DNA of 17,036 nt, from the NCBI GenBank assembly GCA_031401235.1, contig JANNRJ010000021.1, forward strand, positions 1 to 17,036, given 5' to 3'. Positions 1-7,637 of the stretch are shown piece after piece. Position 1 is the stretch's first letter. Every line of letters begins with the position of its first letter. This DNA is from UBA3006 sp031401235 (GTDB lineage: Bacteria; Actinomycetota; Acidimicrobiia; Acidimicrobiales; Ilumatobacteraceae). Made by a program: the position numbers and the translations under genes. Under the pieces are notes generated by a model that did no database searches, was not told the origin of the DNA, and was given only the letters and a program-made list of their open reading frames with translations.

Positions 1-219
1 TCCAGTGATCCCGATCTCATCTTTCTCGCCGACACCAAGTGTTGTAACGAATCCATAGCCACGGTAAGTGCTCGTGCTGGCTGGTCCGAAATGAAGGCAA
101 TCACTAAGGGAAATGTCGTCGAACTTGATGATGACATTGCCTCACGTTGGGGACCACGCATCCTCGAACTTGTCAAAACTATTCTTGCGTCGATATCCAA
201 GGCACTCGAAAATGCTTAG
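1..219 (+). CDS. btuF: ABC importer substrate-binding protein, BtuF/FecB type (3' end only)
   Basis: The C-terminal 72 residues of a COG0614-type solute-binding protein, open at the window's left edge in frame 1 and ending with TAG at 217-219. The visible part reads PDLIFLADTKCC, then RAGWSEMKAITKGNVVELDDD, then SRWGPRI. This is the usual ending of actinobacterial vitamin B12 or ferric-siderophore binding proteins, in which a late tryptophan/glycine loop is followed by a final amphipathic helix. The permease gene starts 10 bp downstream and the ATPase follows, so this protein would deliver ligand to that transporter at the outer face of the membrane. The N-terminal half and any lipobox lie outside the window. 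Cobalamin against siderophore cannot be settled from this fragment, so the symbol is provisional. Confidence 0.82.
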   Translation, partial: SSDPDLIFLADTKCCNESIATVSARAGWSEMKAITKGNVVELDDDIASRWGPRILELVKTILASISKALENA

Positions 220-229
220 GTCCTAGTCG

Positions 230-1303
230 ATGACACTTGCAGTAACCCCACGTAGCGTGGAAGTAGTAGTACTTCCACGCGGTCAGCGGTGGTGGTTATC
301 GGCAAGTGTCGTCGCACTGGTGGTCGCACTGGTGGTCGGGACGATGATCGGTCCAGCAGGTCCGACATGGTGGCGAATTCCGCTCGAACTCATCAATCGG
401 CTGCCGTTCATCTCAGTGAATAGTGGCATCACCAGTGCCGAGTGGAACATCATTTGGCAAATTCGGATGCCACGAGTGGTGTTAGCAGCACTCGTCGGAG
501 CGATGCTGTCCGTGGCTGGTGCCGGCTATCAGGGAGTATTCCGCAATCCGCTCGTGGATCCGTACTTGCTAGGCGTTGCCGCCGGCGCCGGTCTTGGTGC
601 CACCGTGGTGTTTGCATTGAACAGAGCCAGCACCTTGCACTGGATCGTTGATCCGTTGCCACTGGCAGCATTCTGCGGGGCACTGGTTGCTGTGTTTGTG
701 ACTTATGTTGTCGGTACATCGTTTGGTGCACAGCGATCGGCTACAACTTTGATTCTCGCCGGTGTGGCGGTGACTTCGCTGGCGACTGCGATCCAAGCAT
801 TTGTGTTGCAGCGTCACAACGATGTAGTTCGGCAGGTGTATTCCTGGATACTTGGTCGGCTCTCCACGGCGACGTGGGGAGATGTGCGCCTGATCTTGCC
901 GTATGTGGCGGTGAGTTCGTGCGTGTTGTTATTGCACCGTCGACTTTTGGATCTAATGCGTGTTGGTGAAGACGAAGCGATCGCACTTGGTGCAAACGTC
1001 CGAAGGATTCGCCTAGTTGTCGTTCTTGCGGCAACTCTCGGCACTGCGGCCGCCGTGGCGGTTAGCGGGCTCATCGGGTTTGTGGGGATCATCGTTCCAC
1101 ATGCGGTAAGACTCATTGCCGGTGCCAGCTATCGGCGGGTGATGCCATTGAGCTTGTTGCTTGGTGCGGCATTTCTAGTCGCCGCTGATATTCCAAGTCG
1201 CGTGTTGGCCGATCCGGCGGAGACCCCCATTGGGGTCGTCACCGCATTTCTTGGAGCGCCATTCTTTTTGTTGCTATTGCGGACGCGGCAGGTCACCAAA
1301 TGA
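230..1303 (+). CDS. btuC: FecCD/BtuC-type ABC transporter permease (cobalamin or Fe-siderophore)
   Basis: A 357-residue polytopic membrane protein of the FecCD family, at the usual length. The hallmarks are RMPRVVLA (79-86), QGVFRNPLVDPYLLG (101-115, the loop after the second helix), EAIALG (249-254, the coupling region that contacts the ATPase) and GLIGFVGIIVPHAVRL (280-295). It would form a homodimeric channel for the ligand delivered by the upstream binding protein. The ATG at 230 lies 10 bp after that gene's stop and has only a weak ribosome binding site. The stop overlaps the ATPase start as ATGA (1300-1303), so the two are translationally coupled. Codons 9-17 contain a perfect 11-bp inverted repeat, and the first membrane helix is encoded by a 12-bp tandem duplication. 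Substrate (B12, heme or siderophore) is not determined. Confidence 0.9.
   Translation: MTLAVTPRSVEVVVLPRGQRWWLSASVVALVVALVVGTMIGPAGPTWWRIPLELINRLPFISVNSGITSAEWNIIWQIRMPRVVLAALVGAMLSVAGAGYQGVFRNPLVDPYLLGVAAGAGLGATVVFALNRASTLHWIVDPLPLAAFCGALVAVFVTYVVGTSFGAQRSATTLILAGVAVTSLATAIQAFVLQRHNDVVRQVYSWILGRLSTATWGDVRLILPYVAVSSCVLLLHRRLLDLMRVGEDEAIALGANVRRIRLVVVLAATLGTAAAVAVSGLIGFVGIIVPHAVRLIAGASYRRVMPLSLLLGAAFLVAADIPSRVLADPAETPIGVVTAFLGAPFFLLLLRTRQVTK
255..280 (+). repeat. Perfect 11-bp inverted repeat (strong hairpin) inside the btuC 5' end
   Basis: Left arm GCGTGGAAGTA (255-265), loop GTAG (266-269), right arm TACTTCCACGC (270-280). All 11 pairs are Watson-Crick. The structure starts 25 nt after the btuC start codon. 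No T-run follows, so it is not a canonical intrinsic terminator. It may stabilise the upstream binding-protein mRNA or slow translation of the permease; that role is inference. Confidence 0.7.
311..338 (+). repeat. 12-bp tandem repeat in the first btuC transmembrane helix
   Basis: The 12-mer GTCGCACTGGTG occurs at 311-322 and 323-334, followed by a third partial copy GTCG (335-338). It is in frame and encodes the VALVVALVV stretch of the first hydrophobic segment. It is probably a small slippage duplication tolerated in a membrane helix. Confidence 0.75.
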
Positions 1304-2082
1304 CAGCCGTAGCGTTCACAAATTTTGGGGTGTCATATGGGGATGAACTTGCCGTGACCGAATTCAACGACACGGTTCATAGTGGAGAGTGGCTGTGCTT
1401 GATCGGGCCCAATGGTGCCGGCAAGTCATCGGTTCTGCGGGCGGTGACCGGGTTGGTCAGATATTCGGGGTCCGTCACTCTCGATAACACTGAGATCAAA
1501 GGTGAACCACATCGCTGGCGAGCACGGCTTGTCTCCTTTGTCCCACAAAATCCCTCGATACCTGAAGACATGTCCGTATATGAATATGTGTTACTCGGTC
1601 GAAACCCATACGTTGCTCATTTTGGTTCTGAATCTGGGCACGACCATGATGTCGTTGAACGAGTACTCAACCGATTGGACTTGGTCAGGTTCGCTCGGCG
1701 TAGTCTCGGCACATTGTCTGGTGGTGAACGACAACGGCTCGTTATTGCCCGAGCCATTGCTCAAGAGTCACCTGTATTACTGCTCGATGAACCCACCAGC
1801 GCGCTCGACATCGGACACCAGCAACACGCCCTCGAACTAGTTGACGGTTTGCGCCGTGAACAGGGTTTAACCGTGATCTCGGCAATGCATGACCTCACGC
1901 TTGCCGGGTTGTATGCCGACCGACTGGTGCTGATGCACCAAGGTTTTCGAGTCGCTGCTGGTAGCGCACAACAGGTTTTACGTGCCGAGACACTTGCCGA
2001 GTTCTATGGAGTTTCGGCCCGAGTTCATCACGAACCCGATGGCACTGTTGTCGTCATTCCACAGCGCGCTACAAGTGTCTAG
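1300..2082 (+). CDS. btuD: ABC transporter ATP-binding protein, BtuD/FecE type
   Basis: A 260-residue nucleotide-binding subunit that powers the FecCD-type importer on the cytoplasmic face. All ABC motifs are intact: Walker A GPNGAGKSS (36-44), Q-loop VPQ (Q83), signature LSGGERQ (139-145), Walker B VLLLDEP (159-165), D-loop ALD (168-170) and switch histidine H197 in SAMHDL. The length and the RNPYVAHF segment after the Q-loop suit the FecE/BtuD (COG1120) group. The start ATG overlaps the permease stop by 4 bp, giving a binding protein, permease, ATPase operon. Stop is TAG at 2080-2082. The exact ligand is uncertain, as for its partners. Confidence 0.9.
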   Translation: MTAVAFTNFGVSYGDELAVTEFNDTVHSGEWLCLIGPNGAGKSSVLRAVTGLVRYSGSVTLDNTEIKGEPHRWRARLVSFVPQNPSIPEDMSVYEYVLLGRNPYVAHFGSESGHDHDVVERVLNRLDLVRFARRSLGTLSGGERQRLVIARAIAQESPVLLLDEPTSALDIGHQQHALELVDGLRREQGLTVISAMHDLTLAGLYADRLVLMHQGFRVAAGSAQQVLRAETLAEFYGVSARVHHEPDGTVVVIPQRATSV

Positions 2083-2108
2083 TTATTGAGCCACTACCGT
2101 GGCTGGAC

Positions 2109-2768
2109 ATGACTGTTGATATTCGAATGCTTAATGAACACGTTGCAGGCTGTGCTGCCGCACATCAGCGCCTGCTCGGCTCACTGGAAAATCTCACCGA
2201 TGCTGATTGTCGTGCGCCTTCGATGCTGCCAAACTGGTCACGGGGCCATGTGCTTACGCATCTCGCCCGCAATGCCGACAGTCATACACATTTACTCATC
2301 GCGGCCGGCAATGAAGACATTGCTGAGCAATACCCCGGTGGAATATCGGCTCGGAACGAAGCCATCGAGATTGGTTCCGACCGGTCGGCGGCCGATTTGG
2401 CAGGCGACGTTCGGAAAAGTATTTATGCGCTCGAGACGCAATGGGCAAGTGCAACGCCTACCACCTGGGCCGGCGAAGGCCGCAATGCCCGCGGGGCAGT
2501 GATTGCAATGTCAGATCTTGTTTTTCTGCGTTGGCGCGAAGTGGAAGTGCATCATGCCGACTTGGGGCTTGAATTTGGCTGGCAACAATGGTCAGAACTG
2601 TATGTGCGTCTTGAATTGGACAAGCAAATGATGAATTGGCGAAGTCGGAAGCCAATGGGTCTGACAGATTTACCACCAGCGGCACTGCAACTTCCACCAG
2701 TTCACCGACTGGCGTGGTTACTTGGTCGGGTTGACGTGGAGGGTTTACCTAAGCCCGATCCAATTTAG
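2109..2768 (+). CDS. Maleylpyruvate isomerase / mycothiol-dependent DinB-fold (MDMPI) family protein
   Basis: A 219-residue protein of the MDMPI N-terminal (TIGR03083-like) family. LPNWSRGHVLTHLARNAD (40-57) is the family's signature helix. H51, E144 and H148 (in RWREVEVHH) line up with the His-Glu-His zinc site known from the Corynebacterium glutamicum enzyme, so the metal site looks functional. In that enzyme zinc and mycothiol isomerise maleylpyruvate to fumarylpyruvate in the gentisate pathway. No gentisate gene is visible here, so this may be another mycothiol-dependent transferase or isomerase of the same fold. It begins 26 bp after btuD, so co-transcription is plausible. Its TAG overlaps the stop of the convergent GNAT gene by 3-4 bp. 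Confidence 0.78.
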   Translation: MTVDIRMLNEHVAGCAAAHQRLLGSLENLTDADCRAPSMLPNWSRGHVLTHLARNADSHTHLLIAAGNEDIAEQYPGGISARNEAIEIGSDRSAADLAGDVRKSIYALETQWASATPTTWAGEGRNARGAVIAMSDLVFLRWREVEVHHADLGLEFGWQQWSELYVRLELDKQMMNWRSRKPMGLTDLPPAALQLPPVHRLAWLLGRVDVEGLPKPDPI

Positions 2769-3244
2769 TTAAGTGCCACCGAATGAACAACGAGGTGATG
2801 GCTAACTCCCGATGATTCATCGATGAACTCAGCGCCGACCACTGTGAACTCATGGAGTTCATAAAAATAGATTGCGCTATCGCGAGCTCTGGCCCAAACA
2901 TATGTTGCGCCTAATTCCTGGGCGTATCGAATTCCCCTGGTCAACACCAGGCCACCAAGTCCGCGACCTTGACAATGTTTGGCTACTGCCATTCCACGCA
3001 ATTGCACGGCGATTGCTGTCGGATCCTGTGCCCAAGGACGAACTAGCCAAGTTGAGGTGGCGATAATTTCACCCTCGTTGTCACGGTCGCGCACTGCAAA
3101 ATGTACGGTGCCATCCAAATCGTCTTCGTCATAACGGGGATTCTGTGACGGCGTTCCATCTCGAAGCACCGACAATCTCAATGGCAATATTTCCAGAGTT
3201 GAACAGCGCTCAACGGTCCAGGCCGGCGATTCGCCATTACTCAT
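2765..3244 (-). CDS. GNAT-family N-acetyltransferase
   Basis: A 159-residue single-domain protein. Motif A of the GNAT fold is clear: QLRGMAVAKHCQGRGLGGLVL (81-101), with the acetyl-CoA pyrophosphate loop QGRGLG at 92-97. A later YFYELHEF (127-133) matches motif B, where the acyl-CoA contact tyrosine usually lies. The N-terminal half (VHFAVRDRDNEGEIIATSTW) is the expected mixed beta-sheet edge. The acceptor substrate cannot be read from the sequence. It is the last gene of the minus-strand thiamine operon: its ATG (3244) lies 8 bp inside the 3' end of the oxidoreductase gene, so translation is probably coupled. Its TAA (2765-2767) overlaps the TAG of the convergent MDMPI-like gene, leaving no room for an intergenic terminator. 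Confidence 0.85.
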   Translation of the reverse strand: MSNGESPAWTVERCSTLEILPLRLSVLRDGTPSQNPRYDEDDLDGTVHFAVRDRDNEGEIIATSTWLVRPWAQDPTAIAVQLRGMAVAKHCQGRGLGGLVLTRGIRYAQELGATYVWARARDSAIYFYELHEFTVVGAEFIDESSGVSHHLVVHSVALN

Positions 3245-4271
3245 CGACCGTCACCGTGGCTCCGTTGTTGCTGGCCGAGCGATACATCGCATCGACTATG
3301 AGATGTGCCTGCAAAGCCGTTGTAACAGTCGGAAATGCTGGAGTATTGCTGGCAACCGAATTGATAAAGGCAACGTCCGGGTTAGTGGCACCATAAGCCA
3401 ATGGCGCGGTGCGCTCCACAAGTTCATCGCCTTTAAGTGAACCTGATTGGCCATCGGCGTCATGCCATTCAACCGGACCGAACCATTCATGCCCATTAAT
3501 CGAGATCGTCCGGTGTTCGCAGAAAATCTCGACCCGACGTTGGCTTGGGCGCGTGAGGTTGTCATGCCAAATCGAACTAAGAGTTCCAACGGCACCATTT
3601 TTGAACCGAAGAGTCGCACTTACCGAATCCTCGATTCCCGGATAGCCGTGAAAGTTTGATGATCGCATACCAACTTCACTGATTTCACCGATCAAAAACA
3701 GCAACATGTCCACATCGTGGATGCTGTGTTCGAGAAGCGCGCCAGCACCGGCACGCATTACGTCGCTTCGCCAGGAAGAGCCGTAGTAACTCTGAATTGG
3801 AATGAATTGGTCATCTCGAAACACGACATTCATCACTCGGCCAGCCCGAGGATCGGTGATCAGTTCACGTGTCCAGAGGTATGCCGGTGCATGACGTAGC
3901 ACCAAGCCGACCTGGTTGACAACTCCACTTGCAATTACCGCATCGGCAAGTTCTTGAGAATCGATCAATGATGGCCCTAACGGTTTTTCACAAAAGACGG
4001 CTTTGCCTGCCAACACCACCTTGCGCACAAGACGCAGATGTTCCGATGTCCAAGCGCACACGAATACCGCATCTGCCGACTCAATGACGTCATCTTCGGA
4101 TTCACACACAAAGTGTCCGCTTGCTTTGGCAAATGCCGTGGCCCGCTCCCTGTCAGGGTCGTATATTCCCGCTCGCACAATATTGGCGCCACCGCGCTTC
4201 AAACTTTTTGAATGGTAGGTAGCGATGAACCCGGTTCCCAAAAAGCCCACTCGAATCGGTGACCGGGACAT
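3237..4271 (-). CDS. Gfo/Idh/MocA-family NAD(P)-dependent oxidoreductase
   Basis: A 344-residue dehydrogenase. Numbered from the ATG at 4271, it has a Rossmann dinucleotide loop GFLGTGFIA (9-17), the family's CEKP motif with K96 (94-97), and EHSIHDVD (181-188) with the conserved His/Asp pair (H185, D188) in the substrate domain. Family members oxidise or reduce sugars, inositols and related polyols; this one's substrate is unknown. The ATG at 4271 is preferred to the in-frame TTG at 4280 because GGGG lies just before it and the Rossmann strand then begins near residue 6. The gene begins 24 bp after thiQ ends, on the same strand, and overlaps the GNAT gene by 8 bp. It therefore looks like part of the TPP-regulated transcript, although no thiamine role is known for it. 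Confidence 0.88.
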   Translation of the reverse strand: MSRSPIRVGFLGTGFIATYHSKSLKRGGANIVRAGIYDPDRERATAFAKASGHFVCESEDDVIESADAVFVCAWTSEHLRLVRKVVLAGKAVFCEKPLGPSLIDSQELADAVIASGVVNQVGLVLRHAPAYLWTRELITDPRAGRVMNVVFRDDQFIPIQSYYGSSWRSDVMRAGAGALLEHSIHDVDMLLFLIGEISEVGMRSSNFHGYPGIEDSVSATLRFKNGAVGTLSSIWHDNLTRPSQRRVEIFCEHRTISINGHEWFGPVEWHDADGQSGSLKGDELVERTAPLAYGATNPDVAFINSVASNTPAFPTVTTALQAHLIVDAMYRSASNNGATVTVDE

Positions 4272-4295
4272 CAACCCCAAGAGTAGTTTGATTTT

Positions 4296-4928
4296 CTATT
4301 GCGAAAGCAAACGGATGTCAACGATTCGGTCGCTGAGTCCGTGCGCTTCGTCATGGTCGTGGGTGACATGTACGACCGTGGTCCCACGTTCTCGCAATAG
4401 GTCTGAGAGATCTTGTAACAGACGTCGGTGAAGTTCTCCGTCTAGACCGGTGAGTGGCTCATCAAGCAATAGCACGGAGGGTTCGGCGACAAGCGAACGA
4501 GCAACTGCGACTCGTTTGGCTTCACCACCGGAAAGTTCGACGGTAGAGCGCTCCTCGAATCCTTCCAGGCCAACAAGTCGGAGCATGTCGCCGACCCGTT
4601 GCGTTCGAATGGATTTTGCAATGTTCATGATTCGAAGCGAGTACGCAATGTTGTCAAATACCGTCATGTGCGAAAATAGTTGATTGTCTTGAAAGACCAT
4701 GCCAATGGTGCGACGATAAGTGGGAACTTCGGTGATGTCTCGCTCGGCGACAAAAATGCGTCCAGACGTCAGCGGTTGCAGACCGGCAATCGCCCGAAGC
4801 AGAGTGGTCTTACCCGATCCACTTGGCCCGACGAGAGAAACTATTTCTCTCGTCGCCAGTTCTAGGGAGAGGTGGTGAAAGATCTCGTTCGTTCCCAAAA
4901 TTACGCTGATGTTGTCGACACGGAGCAT
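4296..4928 (-). CDS. thiQ: Thiamine ABC transporter ATP-binding protein
   Basis: A 210-residue ABC ATPase, short as is typical for ThiQ. Walker A is GPSGSGKTT (34-42), the Q-loop glutamine is Q80, the signature is LSGGEAKR (132-139), Walker B is VLLLDEP (152-158) and the switch histidine is H190. It would couple ATP hydrolysis to thiamine import through the ThiP permease. The ATG shares one base with the TGA of thiP (TGATG, 4926-4930), a tight translational coupling. The function comes mainly from context: it follows thiN, thiB and thiP under a TPP riboswitch. By sequence alone it could serve any spermidine/iron/thiamine-type importer. Confidence 0.88.
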   Translation of the reverse strand: MLRVDNISVILGTNEIFHHLSLELATREIVSLVGPSGSGKTTLLRAIAGLQPLTSGRIFVAERDITEVPTYRRTIGMVFQDNQLFSHMTVFDNIAYSLRIMNIAKSIRTQRVGDMLRLVGLEGFEERSTVELSGGEAKRVAVARSLVAEPSVLLLDEPLTGLDGELHRRLLQDLSDLLRERGTTVVHVTHDHDEAHGLSDRIVDIRLLSQ

Positions 4929-6520
4929 CAGGTGGCAACCCGGTCGGGTCGGAGCCCATCTACCGCAAGTAACGATAAGGCGATGAATACGATTAGCAAA
5001 CTCGACAGCACATATGCCTGGGATTGAACAAGGTCTCCTGGCCGACCAAGCAGGCGTGCGATTTCAGTTGGAAGAGTGGCCGATGAGCGGCGGGTGAGAA
5101 AACTACTGGCACCAAATTCACCGAGCGAAATCGCGCCAGCGAATGCCAAAGATGTCACCCACCCCCGAGCAATTAATGATCGATCGATGGTCATCCACAT
5201 TCGCCACGGCGACGCGCCAAGGGTGGTGGAAGCGTCTCGAATGCTTTGTGGGACTGAGCGAATGACTGGCAGCATCGTTCGAACCACTACGGGTAGAGCC
5301 ACGAGCGAGTGGGCAATCGGGATCATGATCCATGATGAGCGCAAGTCGGTAATTCCGCTGTCAAAAGTGATCAGCAGTCCGAGCCCAAGTGTGACGGCGG
5401 AAGTTGCCAGTGGCAGCATCACGATTGCTTCAAGTTGACCGATACGACGGCTGCCATAGGCAATCGCCCCGGCTGCAGCCAGTCCAACGACACCGGCGAG
5501 GATGGCAGTTGCGATAGCGAACTGCAGAGAAGTCCAAAATGCCCCAAGAGGTGGTCGTGTACCCAAACCAGTGACGTGATTACCGAAAACTAGACGCCAA
5601 GCTTCGAGACTCATTCCGCTGTCTGTCGATATCGAGCGCACAAATACCATCATCAATGGAATTGCTATGACAATCGCAGTAGTGATGCTGATCCCGTACA
5701 CAGTGATTCGTTGTCGAAATGTTTGTGGCACTGTCGCATACATCTGAATTCGTGCCAGATTGTTCGGTCTGCGCGTTGTATGAATCCACCACCACATCGC
5801 CATACCAAGAATCAAAAGTTGGAACAGACTGAGCACTGCCGCGCCGGAGAGATCCCCAAGTTGGACTGCTCGAGAATAGATTTCGACCTCCAGAGTCGCT
5901 CGACTTGGCCCTCCGAGAACTCGAATAATTCCATAGGACGTGAAGCAAAGAAGAAAGATCACGGCTGAGGCGGAACGAACCGCCGTGGCCAGTGTCGGCA
6001 GCGTAACCGTTCGGAATATTTTGAATGGTGAGGCACCCAGTGTGCTGGCAGCATCAATGATCAGCGGAGAGATTTGTTCCCATCGACGACCGACCATTCG
6101 AACGACCACCGCAATATTGAAATATGTGTGGGCGATGAGAATTGCCGCCACGGAACGATGCAGAGATTGCGGAAGTATGGCAAGAAATGCCGCGCCGACC
6201 ACGACAGTTGGTAACACAAACGGAATTGTTACCAAGGCGAGGAGCATTCGCTTGCCCACAAATTTGTAACGTGCCAATACATATGTCACCGGAAATGCAA
6301 CCAACAATGTGATCAGCGTGCTGGCAATCGCTTGCCATGTCGAAAACCACAACACTTGCCGTATCGATGAATTTCGCGCCAGTCTGGTAATCACTTCCCA
6401 CGACAATGACCGGGAGAAGATATTTCCAAGCGGCCAAATTACGAATATCGCTATTGTCAATATTGGTAACAGTGCCAATGCAGGTGCGCTGGCACGATAA
6501 GGGGAGCGGTTGATCGTCAT
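4928..6520 (-). CDS. thiP: Thiamine ABC transporter permease, two fused permease domains
   Basis: A 530-residue membrane protein made of two tandem binding-protein-dependent permease domains, as in ThiP and the related iron permease FbpB. Each half carries an EAA loop that contacts the ATPase: DAASTLGASPFKIF (156-169) and DASTTLGASPWRMW (429-442). About twelve hydrophobic segments are visible, beginning at residues 12-32. In ThiP the fused polypeptide forms the whole channel alone. The start ATG is 21 bp downstream of the thiB stop, with only a weak ribosome binding site. The thiQ start overlaps its stop by one base. Substrate assignment to thiamine rests on the riboswitch, the adjacent TbpA-like binding protein and the thiamine kinase. 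Confidence 0.9.
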   Translation of the reverse strand: MTINRSPYRASAPALALLPILTIAIFVIWPLGNIFSRSLSWEVITRLARNSSIRQVLWFSTWQAIASTLITLLVAFPVTYVLARYKFVGKRMLLALVTIPFVLPTVVVGAAFLAILPQSLHRSVAAILIAHTYFNIAVVVRMVGRRWEQISPLIIDAASTLGASPFKIFRTVTLPTLATAVRSASAVIFLLCFTSYGIIRVLGGPSRATLEVEIYSRAVQLGDLSGAAVLSLFQLLILGMAMWWWIHTTRRPNNLARIQMYATVPQTFRQRITVYGISITTAIVIAIPLMMVFVRSISTDSGMSLEAWRLVFGNHVTGLGTRPPLGAFWTSLQFAIATAILAGVVGLAAAGAIAYGSRRIGQLEAIVMLPLATSAVTLGLGLLITFDSGITDLRSSWIMIPIAHSLVALPVVVRTMLPVIRSVPQSIRDASTTLGASPWRMWMTIDRSLIARGWVTSLAFAGAISLGEFGASSFLTRRSSATLPTEIARLLGRPGDLVQSQAYVLSSLLIVFIALSLLAVDGLRPDRVAT

Positions 6521-6541
6521 TAATTCTAGATTTCGTCCGTG

Positions 6542-7636
6542 CTAACGCAAGACGATTTGTGTCCATGCGTCGAGCCATGCCGCACGGTTTTCGGCAATTA
6601 CATTTGGCTCTAGAGTCAACGGATTTTCTGGTCGCAGCGAGTATTGGGTAAAGGCGTCCGGCAAAGTTGCGTTTATGTTCACTGGGTAGACGAACTGGGT
6701 AAGTGGTAAATCTTCTTGAAACGCCACATCGGTTAGATAATCAACCAATAGTCGAGCCTGGGCTTCATGTTCTGTACCACGTAGTACCCCGGCATATTCC
6801 ACCTGGCGGAAGCAGGTCAGTGAAGCGACTGCAGTTGGTGCTTCGGTGATCGGCGGATTTGCATACAGAACTTCTGCCGGAGGGCTAGAGGCGTAACTCA
6901 CCACTAGTGGACGATCACCCTTGCCTGTCGAACCGGAAAACTCGACGGTGTAGGCCTCGGTCCAACCGTCCACCACGAGCACGCCATTAGCGCGGAGTTG
7001 TTCCCAATATGTTTGCCAACCATCTTCACCGAATTCAACCACCGTGGCCAGAAAAAATGCCAAACCAGGCGATGAGCTCAGCGGACTCGGCACCACGAGT
7101 TGATTTTTATAAGAACTCGAAGTCAATGCTCGAAGGGTAAGTGGAGGCGTGAGGTCTCGTTGGGCATAGAAAGCGATGTCGTAATTGATGCACACATCCC
7201 CAGTATCAACAGGGGTTACTTCATTGCCAGGTATTCCAGCCGTGGCCGTTGGATCAAAGAGACTGAAATTCTTCGATTGATACGGAGCGAAGACATTTGC
7301 TTCAAGTGCACGGGAGAGAAACGTATTATCCACTCCCCATAACACATCACCTTCGGGATTGCCGGAAGTGAGGACCGCCTTAGTCACCAACTCGCCGGCA
7401 TCTCCACCTTGCACGACACGCACTTTTACCCCCGTAGCGGCGGTGAATGCGTCGAAGATTCCCTCACTCGGAGTAAACGAATCGTGAGCGAGCAGAGTCA
7501 GAGTAATTGGCTCGTTCACGGTCGTTTCTGTCGCGCCGGTTGAGTCGCTGGGAGTGGATTTCAGTGCACAACCAGACATCATCACTAGTGCGCCCGTTAC
7601 ACCTAGTGCCATAACTAAGTTCAATGTTTTTCTCAT
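6542..7636 (-). CDS. thiB: Thiamine-binding lipoprotein of the ABC importer (TbpA/ThiB type)
   Basis: A 364-residue binding protein that would capture thiamine or its phosphates outside the membrane for ThiPQ. It begins with a lipoprotein signal peptide: MRK, a hydrophobic stretch, and lipobox MSGC with the lipidated C23. A Ser/Thr-rich linker follows. LLAHDSF (48-54) and DVLWGVDNTFLSR (97-109) are the conserved early motifs of the TbpA family (COG4143). The ATG at 7636 is chosen because GGAGG (7643-7647) sits 6 nt upstream and the signal peptide starts there. An in-frame ATG at 7714 lies inside thiN and would bury the signal sequence. The gene starts 1 nt after the thiN stop, so expression is coupled to the kinase. 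Confidence 0.9.
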   Translation of the reverse strand: MRKTLNLVMALGVTGALVMMSGCALKSTPSDSTGATETTVNEPITLTLLAHDSFTPSEGIFDAFTAATGVKVRVVQGGDAGELVTKAVLTSGNPEGDVLWGVDNTFLSRALEANVFAPYQSKNFSLFDPTATAGIPGNEVTPVDTGDVCINYDIAFYAQRDLTPPLTLRALTSSSYKNQLVVPSPLSSSPGLAFFLATVVEFGEDGWQTYWEQLRANGVLVVDGWTEAYTVEFSGSTGKGDRPLVVSYASSPPAEVLYANPPITEAPTAVASLTCFRQVEYAGVLRGTEHEAQARLLVDYLTDVAFQEDLPLTQFVYPVNINATLPDAFTQYSLRPENPLTLEPNVIAENRAAWLDAWTQIVLR

Positions 7637-7637
7637 G

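Noticed and set aside
4272..4280. TTG start giving MGLM before the Gfo/Idh-type protein
   Set aside because: The ATG at 4271 is a better codon with G-rich sequence just before it; the extra residues add nothing recognisable.
4299..4310. TTGC-GAAA-GCAA mini hairpin at the end of thiQ
   Set aside because: Only four pairs and no T-run, too weak to call a terminator.
6054..6578. 174-residue frame inside thiP in another phase
   Set aside because: Same strand but out of phase with a full ThiP; no domain and no ribosome binding site.
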